Shown piece after piece: positions 13,060 through 24,351 of a stretch of DNA of 64,000 nt. The stretch is from Cinnamomum chago (Eukaryota > Streptophyta > Magnoliopsida > Laurales > Lauraceae). The DNA lies in the NCBI GenBank assembly GCA_038049695.1, contig CP142455.1, positions 20,683,501 through 20,747,500 of the forward strand, written 5' to 3'. How positions within the stretch are numbered: position 1 is the stretch's first letter; every line of letters starts with the position of its first letter. The notes beneath the pieces are model-generated. The model was not told the DNA's origin. It worked only from the letters and a program-made list of their open reading frames with translations, and did no database searches. The position numbers were made by a program, and so were the translations under genes.

Positions 13060-13302
13060 TGTATAGGATTTTCTTTTGAATTAGGAAAATCCTATCATAG
13101 ACAATTAAATTGAAAATCCTACAATGCTCTCCTGGAGGACTTGCCCACCCGAAAAGTAATACAAAGAATTCTTTGTATGGGACTTTCTTTTGAATTAGAA
13201 AAATCTCATTATAGACGATTAAATTGAAAATCTCACAACGCTCTTGTGAACTTGTGAAGGACTTGTCCACCCAAAAAGTAATACAAAGAATTTTGTGAGT
13301 AC
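13060..13302. repeat. Two-copy tandem repeat, about 120 bp unit
   Basis: The motif TTTTCTTTTGAATTAG followed by ATTAAATTGAAAATC and AAGTAATACAAAGAATT occurs twice head to tail (about 13060-13178 and 13179-13302). The same pair is present in unit B at about 37695-37935. Open frames across it are shadows. Confidence 0.8.
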
Positions 13303-15591
13303 AATGAGAAAAAGTGCAGTGAGCAATCCATCTCCACTATTTTCGGTACTTTGACCCACCTCTGTCAACATTAACAATGTGTATGAGGTTTTTAGCCAAA
13401 AACAAAAAAAAAAGCTGTATGAGGGTATTGATGTCATTTCATGAGCGTTCTTAGAGAAAATCTCCGACCATGGGGACATCATTTTCTTCGTGGACGGCAA
13501 GAGGTTTCAAATAAAACACTATTTCCCCATGTCAGCAGAGTGATGAGAATAACCACATATTTTAAGGAAATAACAACACTATCCATACCAATCTTGGTTT
13601 GACTTTCAACTTGCAAGAGGAGTGTGGGTGTACCTGCCTTGGAGATGTGAAATGGGCCGGGGCGATGGTCTGACACGGCCTGTGCCAGGCCGTAAGTACC
13701 GGGCACGTCACGTCTGCCAATAACGGTATACCAAAAATGGCCGGCATAAAATGGCTATTTTTTAAAAAAATTATTCATTTTACCCCACCCACCCCCATTT
13801 TAAAAAATTATTCATTTCACTCCCCCGCAAAAAAAAAAGGAAAAAAATGGTCATATAATGAGTATTTTGTGTCATTTTCAATTTACAAAGTCTATAAATA
13901 TTTGAACCATCTCATTCTTCTTAGTGGAGTAGGTCAAGTTTGACCGAACAACTTAAATATCTTTATTTACAATGGGTTATATTTATATGCTTTACTGGTA
14001 AAGATTCTTCATGATTTTGCGTGTGCATGTTTTAGAATTGTGGTATTCTTGTTCAAAGTGCTATTAATGGATTAAACATGGTAGGCAAACCTGTATGGAC
14101 TTTAGGGGTCATTCATATCTCAGGCCTTATACCTAGTCTCCAGTTTGTGGATTGTACTGCATATTCTCAGAGCATGGTGCAACTTTCTAAGAACATTACT
14201 AGTAGGTTCCTCTGCTAAAACGAGGTTAACAAATGTCACGTTTTTCCACATTTTCCTCACGCAGGGGGTGAATCCAGGAAGGAGCAGAAGATTTGAAAAA
14301 CCCAACCAAGTCACTAGCCACTCTGGTGGATGTAAATGGGGATTCAGGCAGGGGCAAACCTAATATGGATCCTCATTGCACATGTATAGATTCCTTTAGT
14401 TACAAGAATTTATAGGATTAATTTCTGGTAGATGTCTATGAATTTCAAATGCTGAATTTTTGAATTGTCTAAATTTTGCTAGAGATTTTTATTAAAAAAC
14501 CCAAGCACCTAGAGTTTCATAAATTCCAAGTCTATAAATACTCGAACCCTCGCATTTTTCTCAGTGGAGTAGGTTGAGTTTGACCGAACCACTTAAATAT
14601 TTTCGTCATTCTCCATACTTGTGTTCTAATTTTTAATTTTAATATCTAAAAGGAGAAAATAATTAATTGAAAAAAATTAAAAGAGGCACGTCGAGCACGG
14701 TAGGCATGAAGGACCGGCCTGCCCAGCCCGCTTCATCCGTTTGACATGCCTACCTGCCTCCCTCTCCTGGAATGTGTGAGTTACTAGTATCTCACATGCC
14801 TGAACTGTCTCTCTCTATATGTGCGAGTTACCTTCATCTTGTAAGTGTGGGTTGTGCCTCTTTGCATATGTGAGTTTCATCACCTGACATGTATGAGTCT
14901 CATAGGTATCAACTCCTTAGTTGGATAAAAAAGAGGAGTGCGGAGTGCGGGTGTTTGTTGCATTTGCATCAGCGCATTTTGGACTGGCGTTTCCTTCCCC
15001 TATCTTCCATCTATGGTTAATTAGGTTCTTGTAATGAGACGATTATGTGATTGAGAGGAATATTGGTCCAATTTTTCATGTAGGTCATTTTTGTCATCAT
15101 GACACTCTTTTAATTGAAATTGGTTCTTCTGAAAAAAAAAAAAAGAAATTAATTTCTTACAAAAGTGGTCACTAGTCAGATCCTTTATTCCTACGAAAAC
15201 TAATAGAGCCAAAGTAAATCCGCTCATTGCACAAACATATCATATGTGGAGCTATTTTTACCTCGTAAAATTTCGATTTCAAACCCAACTCCTTGCCTTT
15301 TTTTTTTTCTTTCTTTTTTAGTTCAAGGAAGAGAATGAATAATCCTGGTTGGGATTAGACTTCACTAAGCAAATTCCACCTTGACGTCTATAAAATGTGT
15401 CTATCTCCAAACAAGTAGCACCTCCTTTTGATATCCGTTGTTGTCACTTTTTCATCCTCTTGTATTTGTATTTCTGGAAAACTCATTTTACAGTGGTGTA
15501 ATTGAAACTCCAACGCAAGTACTATAAATCCAAGTGTTCCTCACCTATCCAAACCAAACCACTCAAAATCACTCTCTCGTCAACTGGTGTG
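13303..15591. other. Intergenic DNA and PPR upstream region (unit A)
   Basis: A direct repeat of about 75 bp (AAGTCTATAAATA through AGTTTGACCGAAC) occurs at about 13886-13960 and 14527-14602. The stretch 14040-14400 between them contains short open frames on both strands, but nothing I recognise. The insertion site used by the solo LTR in unit B corresponds to ATACT at 14615-14619 here and is empty. Confidence 0.5.
15523..15529 (+). promoter_or_regulatory. Probable TATA box of PPR gene copy A
   Basis: TATAAAT lies 109 bp before the main ATG and is followed about 30 bp on by a pyrimidine/A-rich leader (CCTATCCAAACC). It is conserved in unit B at 43248-43254. A second candidate, TATAAAA at 15389-15395, is also conserved in B. 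The choice rests on distance only. Confidence 0.45.
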
Positions 15592-15633
15592 ATGATGGAG
15601 TCTGCTCTCATTCAAGTTAAGATTGATTTATAG
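15592..15633 (+). other. Upstream ORF, 13 codons, in PPR copy A leader
   Basis: ATGATGGAG... encodes MMESALIQVKIDL and stops 4 nt before the main ATG at 15638. It is out of frame with the PPR protein. If transcription starts near 15550 it would be the first ATG on the message and could lower translation. Copy B keeps the first 12 codons, then diverges. Confidence 0.55.
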
Positions 15634-15637
15634 GGTA

Positions 15638-18430
15638 ATGAAGCTTTTCCAACACAAGATCCTCCAACAATCTCCTCAGAAACGCCTCTTTTCACTCCTC
15701 AACAAACCCATCTCAATCCAATCTCCTACTAACATTAGCAGTGAGAAATCCAGAGCTGTTCTTAGCTTATTCCAAAACTGGGACCTCTCTCTAACACCCA
15801 CTACATACTCCAAGCTCTTAGCAGAATGCAGTGCCTCCAAATCCCTCAACAAAGGCATGCAAATCCATGCCCACATCACCAAATCAGGGTTCTCCCAAAA
15901 CCCTCCTCTCCGCAACCATCTCATCAGTCTCTACTCCAAATGCCGGGTTTTTGGTTACGCCCACCGGTTGTTCGACGAAATTCCCGACCCAGATTTTGTG
16001 GTGTGGACTGCTATCATTTCTGGGTATGCACAGAATGGGCTCGGGGAAGAAGCCCTTTACACCTTTCGCAGAATGCGTTTGTCGGGTGTCGGGTGTAATG
16101 CGTTCACTTTCCCGAGTGCGCTTAAGGCGTGCTCGATCACTGGGGATTTGAGACAGGGGCGGCAGATTCATGGGATTGTTGTTGTTACTGGGTATGAATC
16201 AGATGTCTTTGTTGCAAACACTTTAGTTGTGATGTATGCGAAATGTGGGCTGATTTTGGATTCACGGAAACTGTTTGATGAGATTCCTGACCGGAATGTT
16301 GTGTCTTGGAATGCATTGATCTCTAGTTATGTCCAGAATGAATGTTGTGGGGAGGCGTTGCGGCTTTTTTGGGAGATGGTTGTGAGTGGAATCAAACCTG
16401 ATGAGTTCAGCCTGTCGACTATCTTGAATGCTTGCACTGGGTCAGAGGATTTGCGCCAAGGGAGGAGAATTCATGGGTACTTGATACGGCTTGGGCATGA
16501 TTCAGATTCATTCTCTGCTAATGCCCTTGTTGATATGTATGGGAAACTCGGAGATCTTGAGGATGCGATGGCAGTTTTTGAGAAAATTGCTCGACCTGAT
16601 ATTGTTTCGTGGAATGCTGTTATTGCAGGTTGTGTTCTCCATGGGTACCATGATTGGGCATTGGAGCTATTCGGTGATATGAAAGAGTCGGGGACAGCTC
16701 CAAATATGTTCACTTTATCCAGCATTCTTAAAGCATGTGCAGGGTTGGAGATGAAGGATTTGGGTAGGCAGGTAAACGCACATGCGATCAAGACTGGTTT
16801 TGATGACTTGTTTGTGGGTGTTGGGCTCATAGATATGTACTCGAAATGCAATCTTACGGAGGATGCAAAAATGATTTTTGAGTCGATGCCTGAACAGGAT
16901 ATGATTTTGTGGAACTCTATGATTTGTGGTTATTCTCAAAATGGGTATGATAATGACGCTATATTCCTTTTTTCCAAAATGCGAAAGGAAGGATTTAGCT
17001 TCAATCAAACTACTTTATCCGCAATCCTTAAATCAGCTGCTAGCATGCAGGTTGTCAGTGGAAGTAAACAATTGCATTCTCTTGCTGAAAAATCAGGCTA
17101 TGGATTTGATATTTATGTTATTAACAGTCTTGTTGATGCCTATGGGAAATGTGGCTGTGTAGAGGATGCTAGGAGAGTTTTTGAGATATGCCCATTTGGA
17201 GATGTTGTGTCCTTTACATCTATGATTACTGCTTATTCTCAACACGGGCAAGGAGAGGAAGCTACAAAGCTTTTCTGTGAAATGCTTCATAAGGAGCTGA
17301 AGCCCGACCGGTTTGTTTGTAGTAGCCTTCTTAATGCGTGCGCCAATTTATCTGCTTATGAACAAGGGAAACAGATTCATGTTCATGTCTTGAAGTTGGG
17401 GCTCATGTTGGATGTGTTCGCTGGGAATGCTCTCGTTAACATGTATGCCAAGTGTGGAAGCATAGAGGATGCTGGTCGTGCCTTCTCAGAGATACCAGAG
17501 AGAGGGGTTGTCTCATGGTCTGCAATGATCGGGGGGCTTGCTCAGCATGGATATGGAAAAAAGTCGCTTGATTTATTCAACCAGATGCTTAAAGAGGGAG
17601 TGACACCGAATCATGTAACTTTAGTTAGTGTTCTTTCTGCATGTAACCATGCTGGCCTGGTAACAGAAGCCAAAAACTATTTTGAATCAATGGAAGAGCT
17701 GTTTGGTATTGAACCAACGGAAGAACATTGTGCATGTATGATTGATGTTCTTGGGCGTGCAGGGAAATTAAATGAGGCAGTTGATCTTGTAAATAGCATG
17801 CCTTTCAAAGCAAATGCTTCTGTGTGGGGTGCACTTCTTGGTGCATCCAGAATTCACAAGAATTTAGAATTGGGTAGACAAGCAGCTGAAATGCTTTTCA
17901 TTCTTGAACCTGAGAAATCAGGAACACACGTGCTGCTTGCAAACATGTATGCTGCAGCAGGTAGGTGGGAAAGTGTGGCTGAAGTGAGAAAGCTAATGAA
18001 AGATAGCAGGGTTAAAAAGGAGCCTGGGATGAGTTGGGTTGAAGTGAAAGACAAAGTACATGCTTTTATTGTTGGGGATAGAAATCACTCTAGAACTGAA
18101 GAGATATATGCAAAACTTGATGAACTGAGTGATCTTATGAGCAAAGCTGGGTATGTGCCCATGGTAGATATTGATCTTCATGACGTAGAACGAGCAGAGA
18201 AGGAAAAGCTTCTTTACCACCATAGTGAGAAAATTGCTGTGGCTTTTGGACTGATCAGTACTCCAACTGGGGCTCCCATCAGAGTTAAGAAAAACCTTCG
18301 AGTCTGTGGGGATTGCCATACTGCATTCAAGTTCGTATGTAAAATTGTTTCAAGGGAGATTATTGTTAGAGATATCAATCGGTTTCATCATTTCAGAGAT
18401 GGATTGTGTTCTTGCGGGGATTACTGGTGA
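15638..18430 (+). CDS. DYW-type PPR protein, RNA-editing factor (copy A)
   Basis: An intronless 930-residue pentatricopeptide-repeat protein of the PLS-E-E+-DYW class. These proteins bind organelle transcripts site-specifically and the DYW domain deaminates C to U. The in-frame stretch extends to a TTG at 15623, but the first ATG (MKLFQHKIL) is taken as start. The N-terminus is basic and Ser-rich, as in mitochondrial or plastid transit peptides. PPR motifs run from about residue 50 to 700 (repeated NALVDMYGKCG-, VVSWNALI- and YAKCG-like segments). Then come the E/E+ region with KEPGMSWVEV and the DYW domain with the zinc/catalytic signature HSE (862-864), CGDC (890-893) and terminal CGDYW. 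All key residues are intact and no frameshift is seen. The family is certain; the target site and organelle are not readable. A CACTA transposon sits about 600 bp downstream. Confidence 0.95.
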   Translation: MKLFQHKILQQSPQKRLFSLLNKPISIQSPTNISSEKSRAVLSLFQNWDLSLTPTTYSKLLAECSASKSLNKGMQIHAHITKSGFSQNPPLRNHLISLYSKCRVFGYAHRLFDEIPDPDFVVWTAIISGYAQNGLGEEALYTFRRMRLSGVGCNAFTFPSALKACSITGDLRQGRQIHGIVVVTGYESDVFVANTLVVMYAKCGLILDSRKLFDEIPDRNVVSWNALISSYVQNECCGEALRLFWEMVVSGIKPDEFSLSTILNACTGSEDLRQGRRIHGYLIRLGHDSDSFSANALVDMYGKLGDLEDAMAVFEKIARPDIVSWNAVIAGCVLHGYHDWALELFGDMKESGTAPNMFTLSSILKACAGLEMKDLGRQVNAHAIKTGFDDLFVGVGLIDMYSKCNLTEDAKMIFESMPEQDMILWNSMICGYSQNGYDNDAIFLFSKMRKEGFSFNQTTLSAILKSAASMQVVSGSKQLHSLAEKSGYGFDIYVINSLVDAYGKCGCVEDARRVFEICPFGDVVSFTSMITAYSQHGQGEEATKLFCEMLHKELKPDRFVCSSLLNACANLSAYEQGKQIHVHVLKLGLMLDVFAGNALVNMYAKCGSIEDAGRAFSEIPERGVVSWSAMIGGLAQHGYGKKSLDLFNQMLKEGVTPNHVTLVSVLSACNHAGLVTEAKNYFESMEELFGIEPTEEHCACMIDVLGRAGKLNEAVDLVNSMPFKANASVWGALLGASRIHKNLELGRQAAEMLFILEPEKSGTHVLLANMYAAAGRWESVAEVRKLMKDSRVKKEPGMSWVEVKDKVHAFIVGDRNHSRTEEIYAKLDELSDLMSKAGYVPMVDIDLHDVERAEKEKLLYHHSEKIAVAFGLISTPTGAPIRVKKNLRVCGDCHTAFKFVCKIVSREIIVRDINRFHHFRDGLCSCGDYW

Positions 18431-19026
18431 GTTTGTAGGGACAAGTTCTGCAAAACTGATGAGAATCATTAATGATATTTGCTAGGACGGATTCTGCAGT
18501 GATACGAGCAGGTCGGTTGAATGAAACTGCAATATATATTTTTTTTATATAGCCTACCTTCCAGCAATCCAACAAGTGTCTGGTGGGTCCCATAACCATC
18601 CATATCACCAAGGTTTTCATATTTGTTTTGGGGCATGATCCATTCATCGTCGAGCCCATTGGATGCAATAGCAAACAAAGAATAGCGCGCCTGTAACTTC
18701 TGCTTGCCTTGAAGAACCTGTTTTGCTCAAGACCATAGTACAATTCCTCTAATTTAATTTTCTTGAGAATTCTTTCCGGCTATTCCTTCGACACTGATAA
18801 TTAACCTGTGTAACTAATAAGAGCTGTGGCCTATATGGTTTTGAACTTCAATTATTGGTTGGCAGTAAGAATCTTATTTCCAGTGTTGTTCCTATTAAAA
18901 GAAGGAAAATTTTTATAGCCGAACTGTAGTCTAATACAACTCTACTCTGCCTGGGCTTAGGACCTGCACATAATCTGTGGAGCTGATATCATGAGATTTG
19001 CTATAATTTTGTTGGTAAGGGAAACA
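18431..19026. other. 3' flank of PPR copy A
   Basis: A non-coding stretch from the stop codon to the transposon, differing from unit B 46511-47105 at about six positions by eye. The last three bases, ACA (19024-19026), are the left target duplication of the CACTA element. Confidence 0.6.
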
Positions 19027-19747
19027 CACTACGTCAAAAGTGGCTAAAAACGACACAAATAAGGAAGCAAGACCACTGATTTGGGCTGTGGTATTTTTCG
19101 ACCGTTGTATTTTTATAAACCACAGTTGCCGTTCGTGGTTGATTTCGTCAAAAAAAAAAGAGACCAAAACGTCCCGCCCTTTTCCTCTCCTGCGCCCCTC
19201 TATTCTTCTCCCGCGCTCTCCCCTCTTTTCCTCCCGCCTCTGCTCTCTTTTTCCATTTTTTTTTCTCAAGCACAGCATCACCAGTACTGCATTGTCTCTC
19301 GACTCGCCGATTACACTCCGGCCATCCATCACCATTTCCCATCTTTTCGTTCTTCTCCTCATCCTCATCTATCTCGTTTCTTTCTTCCCTGCATTGGCAG
19401 CACTTCCCACCCTTTCTTCTTCTTTTCCTTCATCTCGCCTTCATGATGATTCGCAGGTATGTTGATTTCTTCCTTTTCCTCTGCATTTCGTCATTTATCT
19501 AAACCCTAAAAGTTCATCCAACTTGGGAAATCTTCGATGGAGATTCACTTGCAGATCTCTGTACAAAATAATGACTCATTGTATTTTAAGGGCAAGAAAC
19601 TGTGGCTATTTTGAGGGCAGAAACAATGGCCCATTTTAGGTTATCGACTGTGTGCTTTTTTGAGTGTTCTTTCTCTTTCTAACCCCCTTCCCATTCAACC
19701 TGGAGCCCTAGCGGTTCCGTCGGAATCTAACTCCGGTCCTTATCTCC

Positions 19748-20104
19748 ATGCGTGAAGGGAAGCTCCTTCTTCGCCTCTGGTCCCCTGGGGAAGAGGAGAA
19801 CTCCTGGCCGGCGGTATCCCCAGTCTGGATTCGCCTGAAAGGGGTCCCTTCCCATTGTTGGAGCAGCCTCGGTCGGCGAACCGCTGCCCAGGGGATTCTT
19901 TCTGATGCGAGAGTCTTGGTGAATCTTGATGTGTCCAAACCAGGCCCATCTTCCCTCTCAGTGGAGCTGGAAGGAGAGCGCACAGTGGAAGTCTATGAAA
20001 GTGTCCCCTGTTCCGTCTGCTTTTCTGCAGATCACCTCACAGCCAAGTGTCCCTTCTCCACCAAGTCACCTCAGCCTCCCCTGTTTGACTTGAAGACATT
20101 TTGA
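19748..20104 (+). pseudogene. Captured fragment: DUF4283/zinc-knuckle (LINE ORF1-like)
   Basis: An open stretch of 118 codons contains PVWIRLKGVPSHCW, then VNLDVSKPGPSSLSVELEG, then a Cys-rich CSVCFSADHLTAKCP. This order (DUF4283 end, then CX2CX4HX4C zinc knuckle) is the signature of ORF1 proteins of plant L1-type LINEs and related host genes. Both flanks of the fragment lie inside the CACTA terminal region and no reverse transcriptase follows. It is therefore a captured or inserted piece, not a whole element. The middle (GRRTAAQGILSDARV) is shortened compared with the family as I know it. A host-gene origin is the alternative. Confidence 0.6.
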
Positions 20105-23100
20105 AGGCAGTTGATTACATATAAGAGGTTTTATAATGGAATTTTTTATAAAAAAAAACCCATACTTTGGATTTGTTCTGAGGCTGATCGTTGTTGCCTG
20201 ACTTTGGATTTGTTCATTTTGGGTCCATGATCCGTGTTTTTGGGAAAAGGCATTCATGGATTGAACGTTTATTACTGGTTTTCTCTATTCCTTTGGGAGA
20301 AGGTATACCTTTTGGAGAAGTTTCCTCAAATTTTTTTTTGTACTTTAAAAAATAGTTTATTTTTTTCTTTTGGCAACAAAATGTTGATTCATAGTTTGAG
20401 CTATATACTCTACAGTCTGATTAAATTTCTAATAGAAGGCATATACAACATTTCTTGCTATGTGGTTGATTGTGTGTGAGCTTTTCATGTAGATTTATTT
20501 CTAGTAGTTGTTTGGCCTGGTTGAAGAGGAATCCAGGGTCTTATGCCCTCCCACTCCTGATGTGTGTGGTCTGTATGAGATTATGTTGTGCTGATCCAGG
20601 TGCCCTGGTATAATATCCTTGGAAGTCAGATTCTTTGCAGTCCACATAATATCAGTGGTAGATTTGCATTAAGAAATTCTATGCATCATAATCAATTCAT
20701 TGTGCAGTTTCTTACAGGAATTTGGAATTCTGGAGAGTATATGTTAGTCTGATCTTTTTGCTATTAAATATGCTTTAAATAGTGTATGCAATGGTACATA
20801 AACTGGAGTTCAATTGGCTCAAGTCTAGTAAATGAACATATTCTAGAGAGTATTCAGCTGCATCTTGATTTGGGATTGCTCTGTCTCAGCTTGTTGAATC
20901 CGTGGGACCTCCACCTACAGATATAGTTTCAGCTTCATTTAAGGAGGTGGTAATCAATTTGACACTCCAGTAAGTGAAACTGAATTTGTGGCATTAAGCT
21001 TATGATGATGATTTGCTTGGCAATAGTGTCTTTAGTTGCATGAATAATGACTATTTTTATTGATTTTATTTTTCTCGTCTTCAGGTTTGCAATCTTCTAT
21101 TTTGCCTTTTGTCTCTGTCACCCTTTTGTCTCCCTGCTTGGACAAACATCTCAGGTATTCACTTTCTTTTACTTTTTTATAACTATAGTTGTGAATGTGT
21201 GTTGCTGAGTGGGTTACCGAGAGATTTTCCCATTTATTATTAATTGTTTCAGGAATGTAGATTATTTCTTATTCTTTTAATTCCCCTGTATGTTTATGGA
21301 ATTGTAAATAGGGGCAAATCTAGAACTCTATTTGATGTTGAAAAAATCCTTATCTGATCTGATCTTATCTGTTTCCAGTCCTTGCCACAGAGTGGTATGT
21401 ATACTGTGGGAGAATAAAACAACCAAGTAGTGCCTGACTTGAAGGGTTCAAAAATCACATCACACAGTGGCTGGCTAGAATATCATTATGAGAAACCTAA
21501 GGGGAACTACTCCATATACACATACAATCAGGAATTACACTTAAGCTCATAACCTGAGTATACTCCCCAACAACCACACATATAATCCAACTAACATGGC
21601 GCACTACTAGACAAAACATCTTCCATGAGATACAGACAAATAAACCAAGGCTTGGCCAAAAGGCCCTGCATCCATACTAAGTTCACACTGGCTAACTGCA
21701 CATGGTGCAAACTCCCTGAATTTGGTGCATGAGGTCAACCCAAACAACTGGGGCAATGAATAATAGTCAGGCTTTGTGTTTATGGTGCATTTGATATTTG
21801 CAAGATTGGTCACCGTTTGTGCATGACACAGTCATTAAACTTGGAGGAGCTAAGTTAAGGGTAATGATCATTCACTGGTACCATGCATAATCAAAATCCA
21901 CATCCAACTCTATCTAGCCTCTGCCTCCCTATATTTTCATGCATTCAGGTGGGCCACATAGGTAGAAGGAAAAATGGTTGTCCACTCTGGAGCATTTCTT
22001 CTATGTATATTGTTCTAATACTAATGGAACATAAAATCAGATAATCTTTTCACTAATTAGAGCATAGAAGTGTTAAGTTGAAATCTATTCCCAACATTGA
22101 TACTAGTTCAGGGCATGAATATTTTAAAAACGGAGTATCCTTGTTACAAAGGATCTAGTTGGGAGTGTGATTGGTACATCAAGGCATTCTTGAATTTTAT
22201 CTGTTTATTTAATTACAGCATGGGCCAGGCATTGGTTTTGTATTAATGGAAATTTGAATAATTTAGTTCATGATCAGACTGTAGCTACCATTAAAGAAAA
22301 AGATCAAACTGTAGCAACATAGTATAGCTGTTGTTTTTCTGTTTGCTACATGCTAGTTGTTTGGCTAGTTGTTTTCTTTTTAGGTGCTTAGCTTGCCAGT
22401 ATAGTCCCTCTTATATTGTAATGCTTTGATGGAGAAAAGTTACCTTTCAAAACAGCTGTTGTCTTTATGCTAGTGAGACTGGCTGTCACTTGAAACAAAT
22501 TAGTTGGTGTCTTAACACAACTGACCCCTTGAAAAGTCGCACTTCAAATGCAGTCTGTTTCAATTGCTACTTTTCTTGCCTCAATTTTCCTGTGTGCTAT
22601 TAAGATTTTTGCATACTTTATTTCAGAATTAAAGTATAATAGTATAGTATGGTATGCATAATGAAAATCACATGGCCATCACCCTTTTTGGGTAAAGACT
22701 GATTGGCTTTCACTTGAGGAAACAAAATGCTGTTTTAACACATCGACTTCTTAGTTGAAAGGTCATACTCTGAAGGCTTTCACTTTTAACTGTGGTGTTC
22801 TTTTTTTTTTAAATTGCTTCCAACTTCACTGTTCAAATAAAAAAAGCCATCAGTCATCCACTTATGTTTTCTAGTAGTTGTGTATCTTGCAGCTCTTGCT
22901 GGGTTTTTTAGGCAGTTACAGTAGCAAGGTAATTAGATGCAAATCATCTCAGAAAGCTCTAAAATAGGCGTGCATAGTTACAAAAGCACCAATAAAAAAT
23001 CAGCTTGATTTAATCCCTTCTGGTCATCTTGGGCCTAATTCTCATGGTAGAAGTTGTGCTTAGGCCTTTATGCAGACTAAACAAAAACAGCGCTTAAGTG

Positions 23101-24351
23101 CTTAAGCCTTTGCTTGACAGCAATACAGCATTTCTGTGGAGGACTGGCCCATAGTGTAAAAAAAATCTAACACTTTACTCAGAGAGGGTCACCGAGCACA
23201 GTAGCCAGAGTCTGGCCACATGCACGGTCAGACTTGTTCTACTCACCTGACCAAGTGACCTGCAAATCCAAGTTGACTATCCCATGTCACGTGAGCAAGA
23301 ATGAGGCAGTATCTAGCAATGGATCAGAACTTTGCCAGATGCCTTTCAACATTCTAGTGTTCATATATTGCAATTGTTATTTTTCATATATTGCAATTGT
23401 TCATATATTGCAATACTCTGTTCTTTTTCATAATTCAAGAATCCTTCTTTCTTTCTCTTTTTTTTTTTTTTCACTTGTTAACTGTTGACTATTTGTTCCA
23501 TTTTTGTGGTTTCTGAATGACCCCATTTTACTTGTCAAGTATTGACTATTTGTTCCAAGAGATGGGATTGTAACCTAAATAAATACAATAACCACCAGCA
23601 AAGCACCTATACCAATTGTCATGTTCGCCAATTGACTAGAATGACCATTTTACCTTTACTTCAAATGAAATGTCATGAACCGGGCTTGCTTGATTTGTGC
23701 AACATTAGCCCTTTGACTTGATAACACTCTGCACTTGTGGATGAAAAGAATTCATGGTGAGTGATAAAGAAAACAGAAAAGAAAAATAGGAAAAGGATGA
23801 AACAGCTCAATTGTATCAAAGCCATATCACTTTCATCTCAGTTTATAAAATTCCAATATTTTAATGTTAATCTCTAGTAAACAAATAGTGATCTCTCCTT
23901 TACACAATCAAAACCAAAACACTAAGAAATACATAAAACCTTCAAATCCAATTTTTTTTTTAGTGCAATCATTTTTTTTTATTATTAGAAAAGGTAAGGT
24001 AGAAGAAAAGTAGATATCAACTTCCTAAATTCTATAGTCTATTGTGTTTTGTAACAAGAACAGGATTAACAAGAACAGGATTAATTTCTCCTAAAAAAGA
24101 ATTGGTGTCTGGATAATTGTTATATATGCTTCAACATTGTTTAGATGTACTTCCATCAATCCCTGTATTTTATCTTACAATGCACGTTGCATTCAATCTT
24201 TTTTCTTTTAAGGAGTATTATATATGTGCCTTATGGTTTATCATATTGCTTTATAATTTATTATCTTGGATTGTAGTTCTTCATTTTTCATTTTGAATAT
24301 TGATGAAACATATTATGTGGGTCATATTCTATAAATTTTATATTTCAGAAA
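20105..24351. other. CACTA 5' internal region without recognised genes
   Basis: AT-rich, probably intron and leader DNA of the transposon. An exon-like block bounded by AG and GT lies at about 21086-21155 but encodes nothing recognisable. Small repeats include three TCATATATTGCAATTGTT-like units at 23358-23415 and a 15-bp doublet AACAAGAACAGGATT at 24055-24083. Two diverged copies of a GGCTnTCACTTGA module lie near 22483 and 22708. Confidence 0.45.

Noticed and set aside
15623-15637. PPR copy A start at 15623 (and copy B at 43709)
   Set aside because: Both upstream positions are TTG, not ATG. The first ATG in each copy gives MKLF and the same 930-residue protein.
15676-18319. Antisense and alternative-frame ORFs over the PPR genes (same set in 43669-46399)
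   Set aside because: They are conserved only because the genes are duplicated. They overlap a clear PPR coding frame and resemble no family.
19040-19465. Ser/Phe/Pro-rich ORFs near the CACTA 5' end
   Set aside because: Overlapping open frames on both strands in CT-rich leader-like DNA; no family resemblance.
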